From positions 276,583 through 340,582 of the forward strand of contig JACRDD010000019.1 in NCBI GenBank assembly GCA_016218685.1: a DNA stretch of 64,000 nt, written 5' to 3'. How positions within the stretch are numbered: position 1 is the stretch's first letter; every line of letters starts with the position of its first letter. The notes beneath the pieces are model-generated. The model saw only the letters and a program-made list of their open reading frames with translations, searched no databases and had not been told where the DNA came from. The stretch comes from Desulfobacterales bacterium. GTDB lineage: Bacteria; Desulfobacterota; Desulfobacteria; Desulfobacterales; Desulfosarcinaceae. Shown piece by piece: positions 36,506-45,445 of the stretch. Position numbers and translations under genes: made by a program.

Positions 36506-36591
36506 GCATGGTCGATGGTGCTATTGGGGATGGATCGGCGGCTTTAAAAGACAGAGCAAATGATCGTCACGGCAGCGTTCAACCGACGCAG

Positions 36592-36867
36592 CTATTTATC
36601 CACCCGGTCTTTCAGTTCGGCCAGGGGCTTGAAGTAGGGCAGTTTCTTGGGACGGACTGTTACCGCCTCGCCGGTCTTGGGGTTGCGGCCCTTGTAGCTC
36701 TTGTACTCCTTGACCTTGAAGGCGCACAATCCGCGGATCTCCACGCGTTCGCCGCGGGCCAGGGCATCGGACATGGCGTCGAAAAACAGTGAGATGTAAC
36801 GACGGGCTTCGGCCTTGGAGAGTCCCTGTTGCTCGGCCAGGATTGCGATCAGGTCTTGTGTGTTCAT
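36592..36867 (-). CDS. HU/IHF-family DNA-binding protein
   Basis: This 91-residue protein has the DNABII fold: N-terminal helices (LIAILAEQQGLSKAEARRY), the FKVKEYKSYKGRNPKTGE arm with the intercalating proline (NPKTGE) and VRPKKLPYFKPL at the end. It bends DNA as a dimer. The start is ATG 36867 with a GAGGGGG site; the upstream extension lacks support. The residues resemble both IHF-alpha and HU, so the subunit type is not settled. Confidence 0.95.
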   Translation of the reverse strand: MNTQDLIAILAEQQGLSKAEARRYISLFFDAMSDALARGERVEIRGLCAFKVKEYKSYKGRNPKTGEAVTVRPKKLPYFKPLAELKDRVDK

Positions 36868-37039
36868 GGGCCCCCTCGATTGGGAGATCCCCGTAGGGAT
36901 CTCGGTCCGCGGCACATGCTGGAATATGCGCCGGCTATAATCTCAGCAAAGCGGTCCCCGGGACGCGCCGCCCCGGGGATCAGTCCGTTCATGACAAGGA
37001 GCGCATGGGCATCTCACACCCCAACAGGCTCGATGGGGA

Positions 37040-37243
37040 TTACCCGCGAACCCGCTTGATCGTTCCATTGCTGATCATTTCCTGAAACTGGGACAGAAGC
37101 GCCTTTTCTTCCTTATCCAAATGGCTGTCGGCATGGGCCAGATCCATGATCTCGTTATACTCCTTGGGCGTTATTTCACAATCCTGGATGGCATGATTGA
37201 TCAGTTCCATGAGTTTACCGGCGCTTTGACTTGGCTTTTTCAT
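37040..37243 (-). CDS. Small conserved-type hypothetical protein (67 aa)
   Basis: This 67-residue, acidic, fully helical protein has the segment ITPKEYNEIMDLAHADSHLDKEEKALLSQFQEMI, reminiscent of TerB/EF-hand-like helix repeats. The codon use fits the genome and AAAGGGGG precedes the ATG. No function can be given. It is transcribed towards the HU-type gene and away from vgrG. Confidence 0.65.
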   Translation of the reverse strand: MKKPSQSAGKLMELINHAIQDCEITPKEYNEIMDLAHADSHLDKEEKALLSQFQEMISNGTIKRVRG

Positions 37244-37488
37244 CGAAATTTATCCCCCTTTAATTGGCATCGTTGCATGCAGCTTCCCCGCAGCATCTCT
37301 TGGCTACCTATAGCAGATTTTCTCAAAAAGCTGGAGCCTTTTGTTTGCCCTTTGCCGGGACCGATGGTAGCATCGGAACCGTTGGATATTCTATCAGGAT
37401 TTTCATTTCTAGGGCTCTGGATTCTGATCAATGCCGGCCTGACTCGGCCGGCGGATTCGTTGATCTTCACAACCAAGGGGGATCCTGC

Positions 37489-39717
37489 ATGACAAGCAGC
37501 GCCGTCCATTTCGATTTTGAAATCGCGGGTTTTGAAACCCAGTTTCGGGTGCTGAGTTTTTCCAGCACCGAAGGCCTGTCGCAACTGTTCCGCTACGATC
37601 TCTTCGTGACCGCCGAAACCAGCGACATCGATCTTTCGCGGATCATCGGCCTGCCCGCCACCCTGGCGATCAGCACCGGCGACGATACGCGCTGGCTGAG
37701 CGGCATGGTTTCGCGCTTCTGGTGGGTGGGCGAAAGCGGCGACCTGAGCGCCTATTATGCCGAAGTGGTTCCGGTGCAGTGGCTGCTCTGGCATCGCTAT
37801 GACTGCCGTATTTTCCAGAACCTGTCGGTGCCCCAGATCGTAAGCCGGGTATTGGAAGAGGCCAACATCGCCGCCGACAGTCTCGATACCAAACTGCTGC
37901 GTAAAAACCATGCGCTTCGGGAGTATTGCGTCCAGTACCAGGAGTCGGACTTCAACTTCGTCGCCCGGCTCATGGAAGAAGAAGGCATCTTCTACTTCTT
38001 CCGCCACCAATACGACCCGAAAAACCGTCGCGGCCGGCATGTCATGGTCCTGGGCGACGATCCCTCCTGTCATGCGACCATCAGCGGCAAATCGACGGTC
38101 ATTTTCAATGAACCCAGCGGCCAGGTGCCTAGCGAAGAGTATGTGTATGAATTTCAGTTTGGCCACCAAACTCGTCCGGGACGCGTAGCGCTGTGCGACT
38201 ACAACTACCTGCGCCCGGATCTGGATCTCAAGGTCGAGGCCGGCGCCAGGGATTTCGCCCACCTTGGAATCTATCACTACCCGGGTAGCTATGACACCCA
38301 GCCGGCCGGCAACGTTCAGGCCCGGCTGCGCCTGGAAGAGATGCAGGCCCTCACCCGGCTCGGCATGGGCCGCAGCGTCTGTTGCCGTTTCCTGCCGGGC
38401 TACTTCTTCAAATTGAAGGATCACCCCCAGAAAAAATTGAGCCAGGAGTATTTACTCTATTCTGTGAGCCAGAACGGCGCCCAGCGCGATGTCTCTTCGG
38501 AGAGCCAGTCGGGCGATCTGGAGAAAATCCTGGAGCAGCTCATGGGCTATATCCCCCTGCCCTCCATTGGCCCCTTTTCCGTTCAGCAAATCTTCGACAA
38601 TCTCAAAAAGGGGCTGGATTATCTCTTCGGCAAGGAGAAGGAGTATTACTACGGGAATCAGTTCCATTGTCTGCCGCTGGCCACGCCCTTCCGGCCCGCG
38701 CGCCTGACGCCCAAACCCTTCGTACGCGGCCCACAAACCGCAAAGGTGGTGGCCACCGGCCAGGAGAAGGCCCAGATGGATGAATTGGGCCGGGTCAAGG
38801 TCAAGTTCCACTGGGATCGCGCCCCCCAGGCCGATGACTTCAAGCGCACCTGTTTCATCCGCATGGCATACAGCTACGCCGGCGGCAAACACGGCATCCA
38901 GTTCCCGCCCCTGGCCGGCGACGAGGTGGTGGTGGATTTCATCGACGGCGATCCAGACAAACCCCTGATCACGGGCGCCGTGTACAACGGCCTGAACCGG
39001 CCGCCGCTCAAACCCGAAGAGAAGATCGAAAACATCATCCTGACGCCGTCCCAGCACCGCCTGCACTTCAGCGACCGCGAGGCGGCGGTTACGCTCAACA
39101 CCGGCGGCGGCGAAACGCTCTTGATGAAAGATGGCGAAGAGCACACCGACCTGGGCCGGCATATTCAACTGCAGACCGCCGATGAACACAGCCTGACCCT
39201 GGCCAAGGGGGCCAAGGTCAGCGGCATCAAATTAGAGACCCAGAAGGGCCAGAAGATCGTGCTGTGGGACGAGCCCCATCCCGACGGCATCCTTCTGGAA
39301 GACCGAACCGGATTGCTTTCGCTGCAACTCAACTCCCAGGACACGCTGATCCTGCTCAAGAACAAGTCCGACCAGCAGATCGTCATCGACTGCCGCAGTG
39401 GCGGGGTGACCATCCAGGGCGGCGGCGTCGAAGTGGTGGGCGGCCAGGTGAACGTCAACGGCAGCAGCGAAGTCAAGATCACTTCGGGCGGCAAGGTGGC
39501 CATCGAGGCACCTTCCATAGAGGCCACCGGCGCCGGTTCCATAAAGCTGAGCGCCCCGGACATCACCCTGGAGGGGGCCCAGATCAATCTCAATGCACCG
39601 CTGGTCAGTGCGATCTCTTACCTGAAAGCGGGCAGCATGCTTCAAGTGCCGGTGGTGAACGCAACCGCGGCGGTCGTCTCCCCATCCTACTCCCCGGGCG
39701 TAGGCAATCTGACATAA
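37489..39717 (+). CDS. vgrG: Type VI secretion spike protein VgrG (orphan)
   Basis: This 742-residue protein has a gp27-like N-terminal domain (about residues 1-330, with LREYCVQYQESDFNFVARLMEEEGIFYFF), a gp5-like OB domain (GRVKVKFHWDR near 430-450, then FPPLAGDEVVVDFIDGDPDKPLITGAVYN) and a C-terminal beta-helix with Gly/Val repeats. The tail (about 650-742) adds a short extension without a recognisable toxin domain. No other type VI or contractile-injection genes are in the window. The HEAT-repeat gene 21 bp downstream is probably a partner. The start at 37489 is supported by an AAGGGGGA site. Confidence 0.93.
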   Translation: MTSSAVHFDFEIAGFETQFRVLSFSSTEGLSQLFRYDLFVTAETSDIDLSRIIGLPATLAISTGDDTRWLSGMVSRFWWVGESGDLSAYYAEVVPVQWLLWHRYDCRIFQNLSVPQIVSRVLEEANIAADSLDTKLLRKNHALREYCVQYQESDFNFVARLMEEEGIFYFFRHQYDPKNRRGRHVMVLGDDPSCHATISGKSTVIFNEPSGQVPSEEYVYEFQFGHQTRPGRVALCDYNYLRPDLDLKVEAGARDFAHLGIYHYPGSYDTQPAGNVQARLRLEEMQALTRLGMGRSVCCRFLPGYFFKLKDHPQKKLSQEYLLYSVSQNGAQRDVSSESQSGDLEKILEQLMGYIPLPSIGPFSVQQIFDNLKKGLDYLFGKEKEYYYGNQFHCLPLATPFRPARLTPKPFVRGPQTAKVVATGQEKAQMDELGRVKVKFHWDRAPQADDFKRTCFIRMAYSYAGGKHGIQFPPLAGDEVVVDFIDGDPDKPLITGAVYNGLNRPPLKPEEKIENIILTPSQHRLHFSDREAAVTLNTGGGETLLMKDGEEHTDLGRHIQLQTADEHSLTLAKGAKVSGIKLETQKGQKIVLWDEPHPDGILLEDRTGLLSLQLNSQDTLILLKNKSDQQIVIDCRSGGVTIQGGGVEVVGGQVNVNGSSEVKITSGGKVAIEAPSIEATGAGSIKLSAPDITLEGAQINLNAPLVSAISYLKAGSMLQVPVVNATAAVVSPSYSPGVGNLT

Positions 39718-39738
39718 GGGGCTTAGGGAGGAACCGCG

Positions 39739-40716
39739 ATGGAAAGCACGAACACGACCTCGACATGGGCGGCCTTGCCCAACCATGTGCTCCTGCCCTT
39801 GCTGGCCCATCATTGCCTGTCACCGGACGATCCCTCGCCCCAGGTCCAGGCGGCGGCCGCCTGTCTGGCGCATTCGGATACCGCGGTCAAAAACCTTGCC
39901 ATGCTGATATTGGAACGCTGTGGCGTGGCCGGCGCGACCCATGTGGCGCACTTGCTGGCGCCGGACCGGCCGGTGTCAGAGCGTGCCGCCGCGGCGGCCT
40001 CGCTGGGTCGCATGGGCATTGCCGCAGCACCCGCGGCACCGGCCCTGGGCCGCTGCCTGGAAGCGCCGGACGACACCCTCCGGGCCAATGCGGCCTTTGC
40101 ACTGGGCCGTCTGGGACCGGACGCAGTGCCCATATTACAAAGTCTGCTGGGTTCGTCGGATGGAAAAGCAAAGAGCGCAGCCCTGGAAGCCCTGGGCCGA
40201 ATCGGGCCGTCCGCCGTTCTGGCGGCGGACGACATCCGCGGTTTGCTGCCCCAGGAGGATCTTTTGCTGCAACTGGCCGCTGCCGGATGCCTGGCACAGA
40301 TCAACGCCGCAGATCCGGATGGCTTGCCGCGTCTGGCGGCGGCCCTGGCCCGGTCCGAGGCATGGGTGCGGGCCGAGGCCGTCAAACGCCTTGGGGAGTT
40401 GGCCGCCAAGGCAGTTCAGGCAGCGCCTGACCTGGTGCGCTGCCTTGGCGATGAGGCCCCGACGGTGCGCGCCGCGGCCGCCCTGGCCCTGGTCCGGGTG
40501 AAACCCGATGCGGTCGAAGCCGTGGCGCCGCTCAGCGGCCTGCTGGGCGATACCGACCCCGAGGTGGCGATCAACGCCGCTGTGGCCCTGGGCACCATCG
40601 GCCCGCCGGCGGGGGCAGCCATGGGTCCGCTAAAAACACTTCAAAGCCACCCCGACCTGCGCGTGGTGCAAATGGCCGGGGCAGCGCTGGCCCGCATCAC
40701 GCCTAAATCTGGATAG
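39739..40716 (+). CDS. HEAT-repeat protein linked to VgrG
   Basis: This 325-residue protein consists almost entirely of Ala/Leu-rich HEAT (PBS-lyase-like) repeats of about 31-35 residues, for example LRANAAFALGRLGPDAVPIL and VRAEAVKRLGELAAKAV. No signal peptide or enzymatic domain is visible. A GGGAGGAA site and a 21-bp gap suggest translation coupled to vgrG. Such scaffolds can act as adaptors that load effectors onto VgrG, but that role is inferred from context only. Its end overlaps the convergent dehydrogenase gene by 14 bp. Confidence 0.85.
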   Translation: MESTNTTSTWAALPNHVLLPLLAHHCLSPDDPSPQVQAAAACLAHSDTAVKNLAMLILERCGVAGATHVAHLLAPDRPVSERAAAAASLGRMGIAAAPAAPALGRCLEAPDDTLRANAAFALGRLGPDAVPILQSLLGSSDGKAKSAALEALGRIGPSAVLAADDIRGLLPQEDLLLQLAAAGCLAQINAADPDGLPRLAAALARSEAWVRAEAVKRLGELAAKAVQAAPDLVRCLGDEAPTVRAAAALALVRVKPDAVEAVAPLSGLLGDTDPEVAINAAVALGTIGPPAGAAMGPLKTLQSHPDLRVVQMAGAALARITPKSG

Positions 40717-41875
40717 CCCCTTTGCGCAGGGTTTCGGTGGGCAGAAACCACTGGATGCCCAGCCGCTTGGAGATCGCCTCGCACTGGGCCGCCACCTTGT
40801 CCCAGCCCATGCCTTTGGCCAGGGCAAAGGGGCCGAAGGCCGCGCCGCCGCCGTTGACCACGGCCTTGTCGATCTCGGCCGCGCTGTGGGTGACCCCGGC
40901 CTCGAGCAGCTTGGTCCCCTCGTTGACCTGCAGGCAGATGATGTCCATGACATCGAAGTTGGGATCGGCCTTTTTCAGGTCGATGGCCGGCCGGTTGCCG
41001 CCCGGCCAGGCGTAGATGCCGGCCCCGCTCTTCTTGCCCAGCTTGCCTTCGGCCACCAGGCGCTTCATCCAGCCCCGGGGCGCAAACTCCGGCGACAGGG
41101 TCTGGGCGAAGTACTCGTTGCCGTGCAGGTTCACGTCCAGGCCGGTGAAATCCATGATTTCATAAGGCCCCATGGGCGCACCGATGGAGTGCACCTTGGC
41201 GTCCAGCGCTTCGGGCTCCACCAGGCCGCGCTCGTACAGCTCGGCCATGTAGAGGCCGATGGGTGCCCCCAGGCGGTTGTAGATAAAGCCGGGGGTATCC
41301 TTTTCCACGCGCACCGGCACCATGGCGCCGCGGAAGTTCTTCATGCGGGCCATGAGCTGGAAACTGGTCTCCATGGTCTGCGCGCTGGTCCCGGCGCCCC
41401 GAATGATCTCCACCAGGGCCATGAGCATTACCGGGTTGAAGAAGTGCACCCCCACCACCTGACCCGGGCGCTGGGTGGCGGCGCCCATCTGGGTGATGCT
41501 CATGTTGGACGTATTGGAGGCCAGAATGGCGTGCTTGGGCGCATGGGCGTCGGCCTCCTTGAAGATCTTGGTCTTCAGGCTGAGCACTTCGGGCGCGGCT
41601 TCGATCATGAAATCGATGCCCTGGACCGCCTGGCTCAGCTCCGTGACCCCCTGAATGGCGCCCAGGGCGCTGTTCATGGCCTCTGCCGCCAGTTTTTGTT
41701 TGGATACCTGCTTCTCCAGGCTCTCCTTGATGCGCTGCCGGCCGCGGGCGACAAATTCTTCCTTGATGTCATAGAGGTGGACCTTCAGGCCGCCCAGGGC
41801 GCAGATCTCGGCAATGCCGTGGCCCATGTCGCCGGCGCCGATGATGGCAATGGTTTTGATTTCTTCTGCTTTCAT
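40703..41875 (-). CDS. 3-hydroxyacyl-CoA dehydrogenase
   Basis: This 390-residue NAD-dependent dehydrogenase has the Rossmann motif IAIIGAGDMGHGIAEICALGG, the catalytic HFFNPV and the C-terminal helical domain with FTGLDV. It oxidises 3-hydroxyacyl-CoA (butyryl-type or longer) in beta-oxidation or related routes. The family is usually about 280-300 residues, and the extra C-terminal part includes a second dehydrogenase-like helical segment. It is the last gene of the leftward operon that starts with the OYE gene. Confidence 0.92.
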   Translation of the reverse strand: MKAEEIKTIAIIGAGDMGHGIAEICALGGLKVHLYDIKEEFVARGRQRIKESLEKQVSKQKLAAEAMNSALGAIQGVTELSQAVQGIDFMIEAAPEVLSLKTKIFKEADAHAPKHAILASNTSNMSITQMGAATQRPGQVVGVHFFNPVMLMALVEIIRGAGTSAQTMETSFQLMARMKNFRGAMVPVRVEKDTPGFIYNRLGAPIGLYMAELYERGLVEPEALDAKVHSIGAPMGPYEIMDFTGLDVNLHGNEYFAQTLSPEFAPRGWMKRLVAEGKLGKKSGAGIYAWPGGNRPAIDLKKADPNFDVMDIICLQVNEGTKLLEAGVTHSAAEIDKAVVNGGGAAFGPFALAKGMGWDKVAAQCEAISKRLGIQWFLPTETLRKGAIQI

Positions 41876-41923
41876 TCTTTTCCCTCCTTGATTGCGTTCA
41901 TCTTTACTTCGTAATCGTTAATC

Positions 41924-42526
41924 TCATTGCCCCCACGCCGCATCCCCGCAAAACCGGCCATGATCCTTTGCCAGGAAATTCTCGATGGCCCCCCGGATAT
42001 CTCCCAGACGGAAAGCGGTCCCGTGGCCGGGATGGCAGACGGTGTCGTCGGGCCAGGCCAGCACGACGTGACGCAATGTCTTCAGGGTAGTCTGAAAATC
42101 TTCGGCGGACCAGGTTTTACCCGGCCCGCCCGCGAAGACGGTGTCGCCCACGATCATTTCTCGATTGTCTTCGACGCCGAAGCAGAGCTGGTCCCGGGTG
42201 TGGCCGGGCGCAGCATGTACTACGAGATGCTGCCGGCCCACGGGCAGGCGTTCGCCGCCGAAGAGCTTTTGGTCGGCCTGAACGATTCCGTTGCCGTGGG
42301 CCATGACCGGCACCCGGAGCCGTCGGCGCATTTCCGCCAGGGCACCGATGTGATCGGGATGGGCGTGGGTCACCAGGATGGCCGCCGGTTGGGTGCCGGC
42401 CAGCAATTCTATCAGGTTTTCCGGTTCGGCCCCCGGATCGACCAGCACACTGGCCCGGGTCTGGGGGCAGACCAGCACGTAAGCGTTCATGGACCAGGGG
42501 CCGACGGCACGGCAGCGTAGTTCCAC
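41924..42526 (-). CDS. Metallo-beta-lactamase-fold hydrolase (glyoxalase II-like)
   Basis: This 200-residue protein has the zinc motif THAHPDHIG, a second His in HAAPGHTRDQL, an Asp in VGDTVF and a His in CHPGHGT, the full ligand set of the glyoxalase II-like subgroup. It probably hydrolyses a thioester or lactone. It lies in the OYE-ThDP-molybdoenzyme operon, between the FeS protein (101-bp gap) and the dehydrogenase (48-bp gap). Confidence 0.9.
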   Translation of the reverse strand: MELRCRAVGPWSMNAYVLVCPQTRASVLVDPGAEPENLIELLAGTQPAAILVTHAHPDHIGALAEMRRRLRVPVMAHGNGIVQADQKLFGGERLPVGRQHLVVHAAPGHTRDQLCFGVEDNREMIVGDTVFAGGPGKTWSAEDFQTTLKTLRHVVLAWPDDTVCHPGHGTAFRLGDIRGAIENFLAKDHGRFCGDAAWGQ

Positions 42527-42627
42527 GGCAAACTCCTTTGGCGATGAATGCTGAGGGCCGAAAATCGAAACTTACGGTAGCATGCCCATTTGAATTAGGG
42601 AACGCTTTTCAAGCGTTGCCGGGAAGC

Positions 42628-43182
42628 CTATTTGGATTTGAAAACGACCGCCGGCCGCACTCGCTTTGAATATTTGAATCCCACGGCACTCTGGTGATCC
42701 CCATATTTGGCGCGCAGCGCTTCCAGCGGCCCGGCATCCAGGGCGCGCACCGGGCAGGCCTCCACGCAATCGGGCAGCTTGCCGGCCGCGACGCGCTCCA
42801 GGCAAAAATCGCACTTGCCCATCTTGGCACCCGGCAATGGGCCGAACTGCGGCGCACTGTATGGACAGGCCTTCTTGCACTTCTCGGGGCAGGCGGCATT
42901 GCCCAGGCAGGCCTCGCGATTCACGGTCACGATACCGTCCGCCTCGCGCTTGCGAATGGCATCCACCGGACAGGCCGGAATGCACACCGGGTCGAGGCAA
43001 TGCCAGCACGGCGCGGCCAGATAGCTCACCTGGACCTCGGGGCAGACGCCGGTTTCCGTATACTGGACGCGCATCCAGTTCTCCGGCCCGGCGGGGATGT
43101 CGTTCCAGTCCTTGCAGGCCACGCGGCAGGCGCTGCACCCGGTGCAGCGGGTCTGATCGAAGTAAAATCCGATTTGAGGCAT
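42628..43182 (-). CDS. DmsB-like 4Fe-4S electron-transfer subunit
   Basis: This 184-residue protein has four Cys clusters: CTGCSACRVAC, CWHCLDPVCIPACP, CLGNAACPEKCKKACP and CDFCLERVAAGKLPDCVEACP, the four [4Fe-4S] pattern of DMSO-reductase-type B subunits. It would pass electrons to the molybdoenzyme encoded 13 bp upstream in the operon. No signal peptide is present and no membrane anchor (DmsC/NrfD) gene is found near it, so the partner is probably soluble and cytoplasmic. Confidence 0.95.
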   Translation of the reverse strand: MPQIGFYFDQTRCTGCSACRVACKDWNDIPAGPENWMRVQYTETGVCPEVQVSYLAAPCWHCLDPVCIPACPVDAIRKREADGIVTVNREACLGNAACPEKCKKACPYSAPQFGPLPGAKMGKCDFCLERVAAGKLPDCVEACPVRALDAGPLEALRAKYGDHQSAVGFKYSKRVRPAVVFKSK

Positions 43183-43195
43183 ATTTCTTATCCGG

Positions 43196-45415
43196 CTAGG
43201 CCGGCTCCTTTTCTACCTGGACCAAAGAAGTATTCAACACCGCCGCCCCGCCACCCGAATAAGCATCCCGGGTGAGGGTGTTGGCGCAGCCGCCGCGATC
43301 GACCCCCTTTTCATCCGGCGCATACCAGGCCCCCTCGAAGACCGAGACCACGCCCGGCATGATGCGTTCGGTCACCCAGGCCGGGATGGCAATGCGGCCG
43401 CGGTCGTTGAAGACATGCACCATCTCGCCGTCCGCGATGCCGCGCGGCCCCGCATCCTTGGGATTGATCCACACCCGGTGCGGCTCGGTTTCCCGCAGCC
43501 ATTCCACCTTGTAGAGCTCCGAATGCACCCGATTGCGCGGATGGGGCGTGATCAACTGCAAGGGGTACTTTTGCGCCAGGGGGTCGCTGCGGTCCTCGGG
43601 GGTGGGCATGTACTTGGGAATGGGCGGGCATAGCGGGTGCCGGATGTCGGCCGCCCGCTGGGAGAAGATTTCGATCTTGCCCGAAGGGGTCTCGAAGGGA
43701 TGGTTCTCCGGATCTTCGATCTGCTTGCGGAAGGCCACCACCGGCTCCTTGAGTTGGACCCGCTGGATGCCCGTGCGCCGGAACGCTTCGTAATCCGGTA
43801 CGTTGGCCTTCAAATCGCTGTTGCCTTCAAACAGCCGTTGCAGCCACTCCTCTTCGCCGTAGGGATTGAAATTCTCGATCCCCAGGCGCTCGGCCAATTC
43901 GCCGGCGATCTGCAGGTCGGATTTGCACTCGCCCAGCGGCGCCAGGGCCCGGTTGCTGAACAGAAAGTAAGGTCCCGAAGGCCAGGGTCGCATCAGGTCG
44001 CTGCGCTCGGCCGTGCTGGTCACCGGCAGCAGCAGATCGGCATAACGCGCCTGGGCGGTCATGAACAGCTCCTGGACCGCGAAGAACTCCAGGGTTTGCA
44101 GTGCACGGGCCGCCTTGTTGCTGTTGCCGGTCTGGTTCAGGTAGTTGTTGCACATGGACCAGGCCATGCGGATGTCGGAAGGATAGCCTCCCTTTTTGCC
44201 CTGTAAAATGGCGTCAAACAAGGTGTTGACGTGGATGCGCTTGATCACCCGCTGGCGGATGTCCAGCGTGGCCTTGACCTTGGGGCCTTCCAGCTCGAAG
44301 GGATTTTTGCCGGCCGGGATGCCCGGCGCCCGGAACATGTGGGCCACGGGAATACCCATGAGCCCGCCGCCGGCGCTGCCGCCCGGCCGGCCCACGTTGC
44401 CGGTCATGGCGCAAAGGGTGGCGGCGCAGCGGTTGTACTGCTCGCCCATGGCGCTGCGCGCCGGCCCCTGGCAATCCATCAGGGCCGCGGGCTTGGTGGT
44501 GGCGTACTCCCGGGCCAGGGCCACAATCGTTTCGGCCGGCACGCCCGAGATCTCGGCGGCCCAGGCCGGGGTCTTCTCGATGCCGTCCTCCTGGCCGAGC
44601 ACATACTCCCGGAAGCGGTCGAAGCCCACGGTGTAACGGTCGAGGAAGGCCTGGTCGTGCAGCCCTTCGCGGATCATCACCTGGGCCATGGCCGCCATCA
44701 CGGCCGTATCGGTACCGGGCCGGATGGGAATCCACTGGTGGGCCACGGTGGCGGCCGTGTCGTGAAAGCGCGGATCGATGGCGACGACCCGGGCGCCGTT
44801 CTCCTTGGCCCGGATCAGGTGGTACATGGTGTTGGTGCCCGAGATCATGCGGGCCGGGTCCCAGCCCCACAAGAGGATCAGCTTGGAGTTGAGCAGATCT
44901 TCGCGGCTGTTGCCCACCATCACCGAGCCGTACTGGGTCAACGACGCCCACACAGCCCCTTCGGACGAGATGTTACCGTAGTGGGTGACGTAACCGCCGA
45001 ACTGGTTGAGCACCCGATGGGCCGCCGAGCCGCCGCGGTGCAGGCTGGCGAGATAACCGCCGCCGGTCATGAGCAGGATGGCGCCGACGCCGTAACTATT
45101 CTTGACCCGCTTCAGCTCGCCAGCCAGGGTGTCCAGGGCCTCGTCCCAGGAGATGCGCGCGAACTGCCCGGCCCCCTTGGGACCGACCCGCTTCTGGGGA
45201 TACATGAGCCGCTCGGGGTGATGGATATACTGCCGGTAGGCCCGGCAGCGCAGGCAGGTGCGCAATTGGCCAGGCTCTTCGGCATCGTCGCCTTCGACGC
45301 GCACGATGACATTGTCCTTGACGTGCAGCCGGAGCGGACAACGGCCGCCGCAGTCAAAGGCCGAGGTGGCCCGCACGATGTGCACGTTTTCTTCCTTTGG
45401 GCAGGGTGCGGTCAT
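43196..45415 (-). CDS. Molybdopterin oxidoreductase, DmsA-like (DMSO reductase family)
   Basis: This 739-residue protein aligns with DmsA around DCGGRCPLRLHV, RTCLRCRAYRQYI and PERLMYPQKRVG. The Mo ligand is likely a Ser in HYGNISSEGA (S150/S151), as in DMSO reductases. Cys22, Cys26 and Cys54 fit the FeS pattern, but the first canonical Cys appears to be Ser18, and an extra Cys57 follows. There is no twin-arginine signal, so the enzyme should be cytoplasmic. Its operon (OYE flavoprotein, ThDP enzyme, FeS subunit, hydrolase, dehydrogenase) is not a known respiratory DMSO/TMAO locus, and the substrate is unknown. Confidence 0.93.
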   Translation of the reverse strand: MTAPCPKEENVHIVRATSAFDCGGRCPLRLHVKDNVIVRVEGDDAEEPGQLRTCLRCRAYRQYIHHPERLMYPQKRVGPKGAGQFARISWDEALDTLAGELKRVKNSYGVGAILLMTGGGYLASLHRGGSAAHRVLNQFGGYVTHYGNISSEGAVWASLTQYGSVMVGNSREDLLNSKLILLWGWDPARMISGTNTMYHLIRAKENGARVVAIDPRFHDTAATVAHQWIPIRPGTDTAVMAAMAQVMIREGLHDQAFLDRYTVGFDRFREYVLGQEDGIEKTPAWAAEISGVPAETIVALAREYATTKPAALMDCQGPARSAMGEQYNRCAATLCAMTGNVGRPGGSAGGGLMGIPVAHMFRAPGIPAGKNPFELEGPKVKATLDIRQRVIKRIHVNTLFDAILQGKKGGYPSDIRMAWSMCNNYLNQTGNSNKAARALQTLEFFAVQELFMTAQARYADLLLPVTSTAERSDLMRPWPSGPYFLFSNRALAPLGECKSDLQIAGELAERLGIENFNPYGEEEWLQRLFEGNSDLKANVPDYEAFRRTGIQRVQLKEPVVAFRKQIEDPENHPFETPSGKIEIFSQRAADIRHPLCPPIPKYMPTPEDRSDPLAQKYPLQLITPHPRNRVHSELYKVEWLRETEPHRVWINPKDAGPRGIADGEMVHVFNDRGRIAIPAWVTERIMPGVVSVFEGAWYAPDEKGVDRGGCANTLTRDAYSGGGAAVLNTSLVQVEKEPA

Positions 45416-45445
45416 TTTACTTCTCCTGTTTCTTCTATTAAAAGA

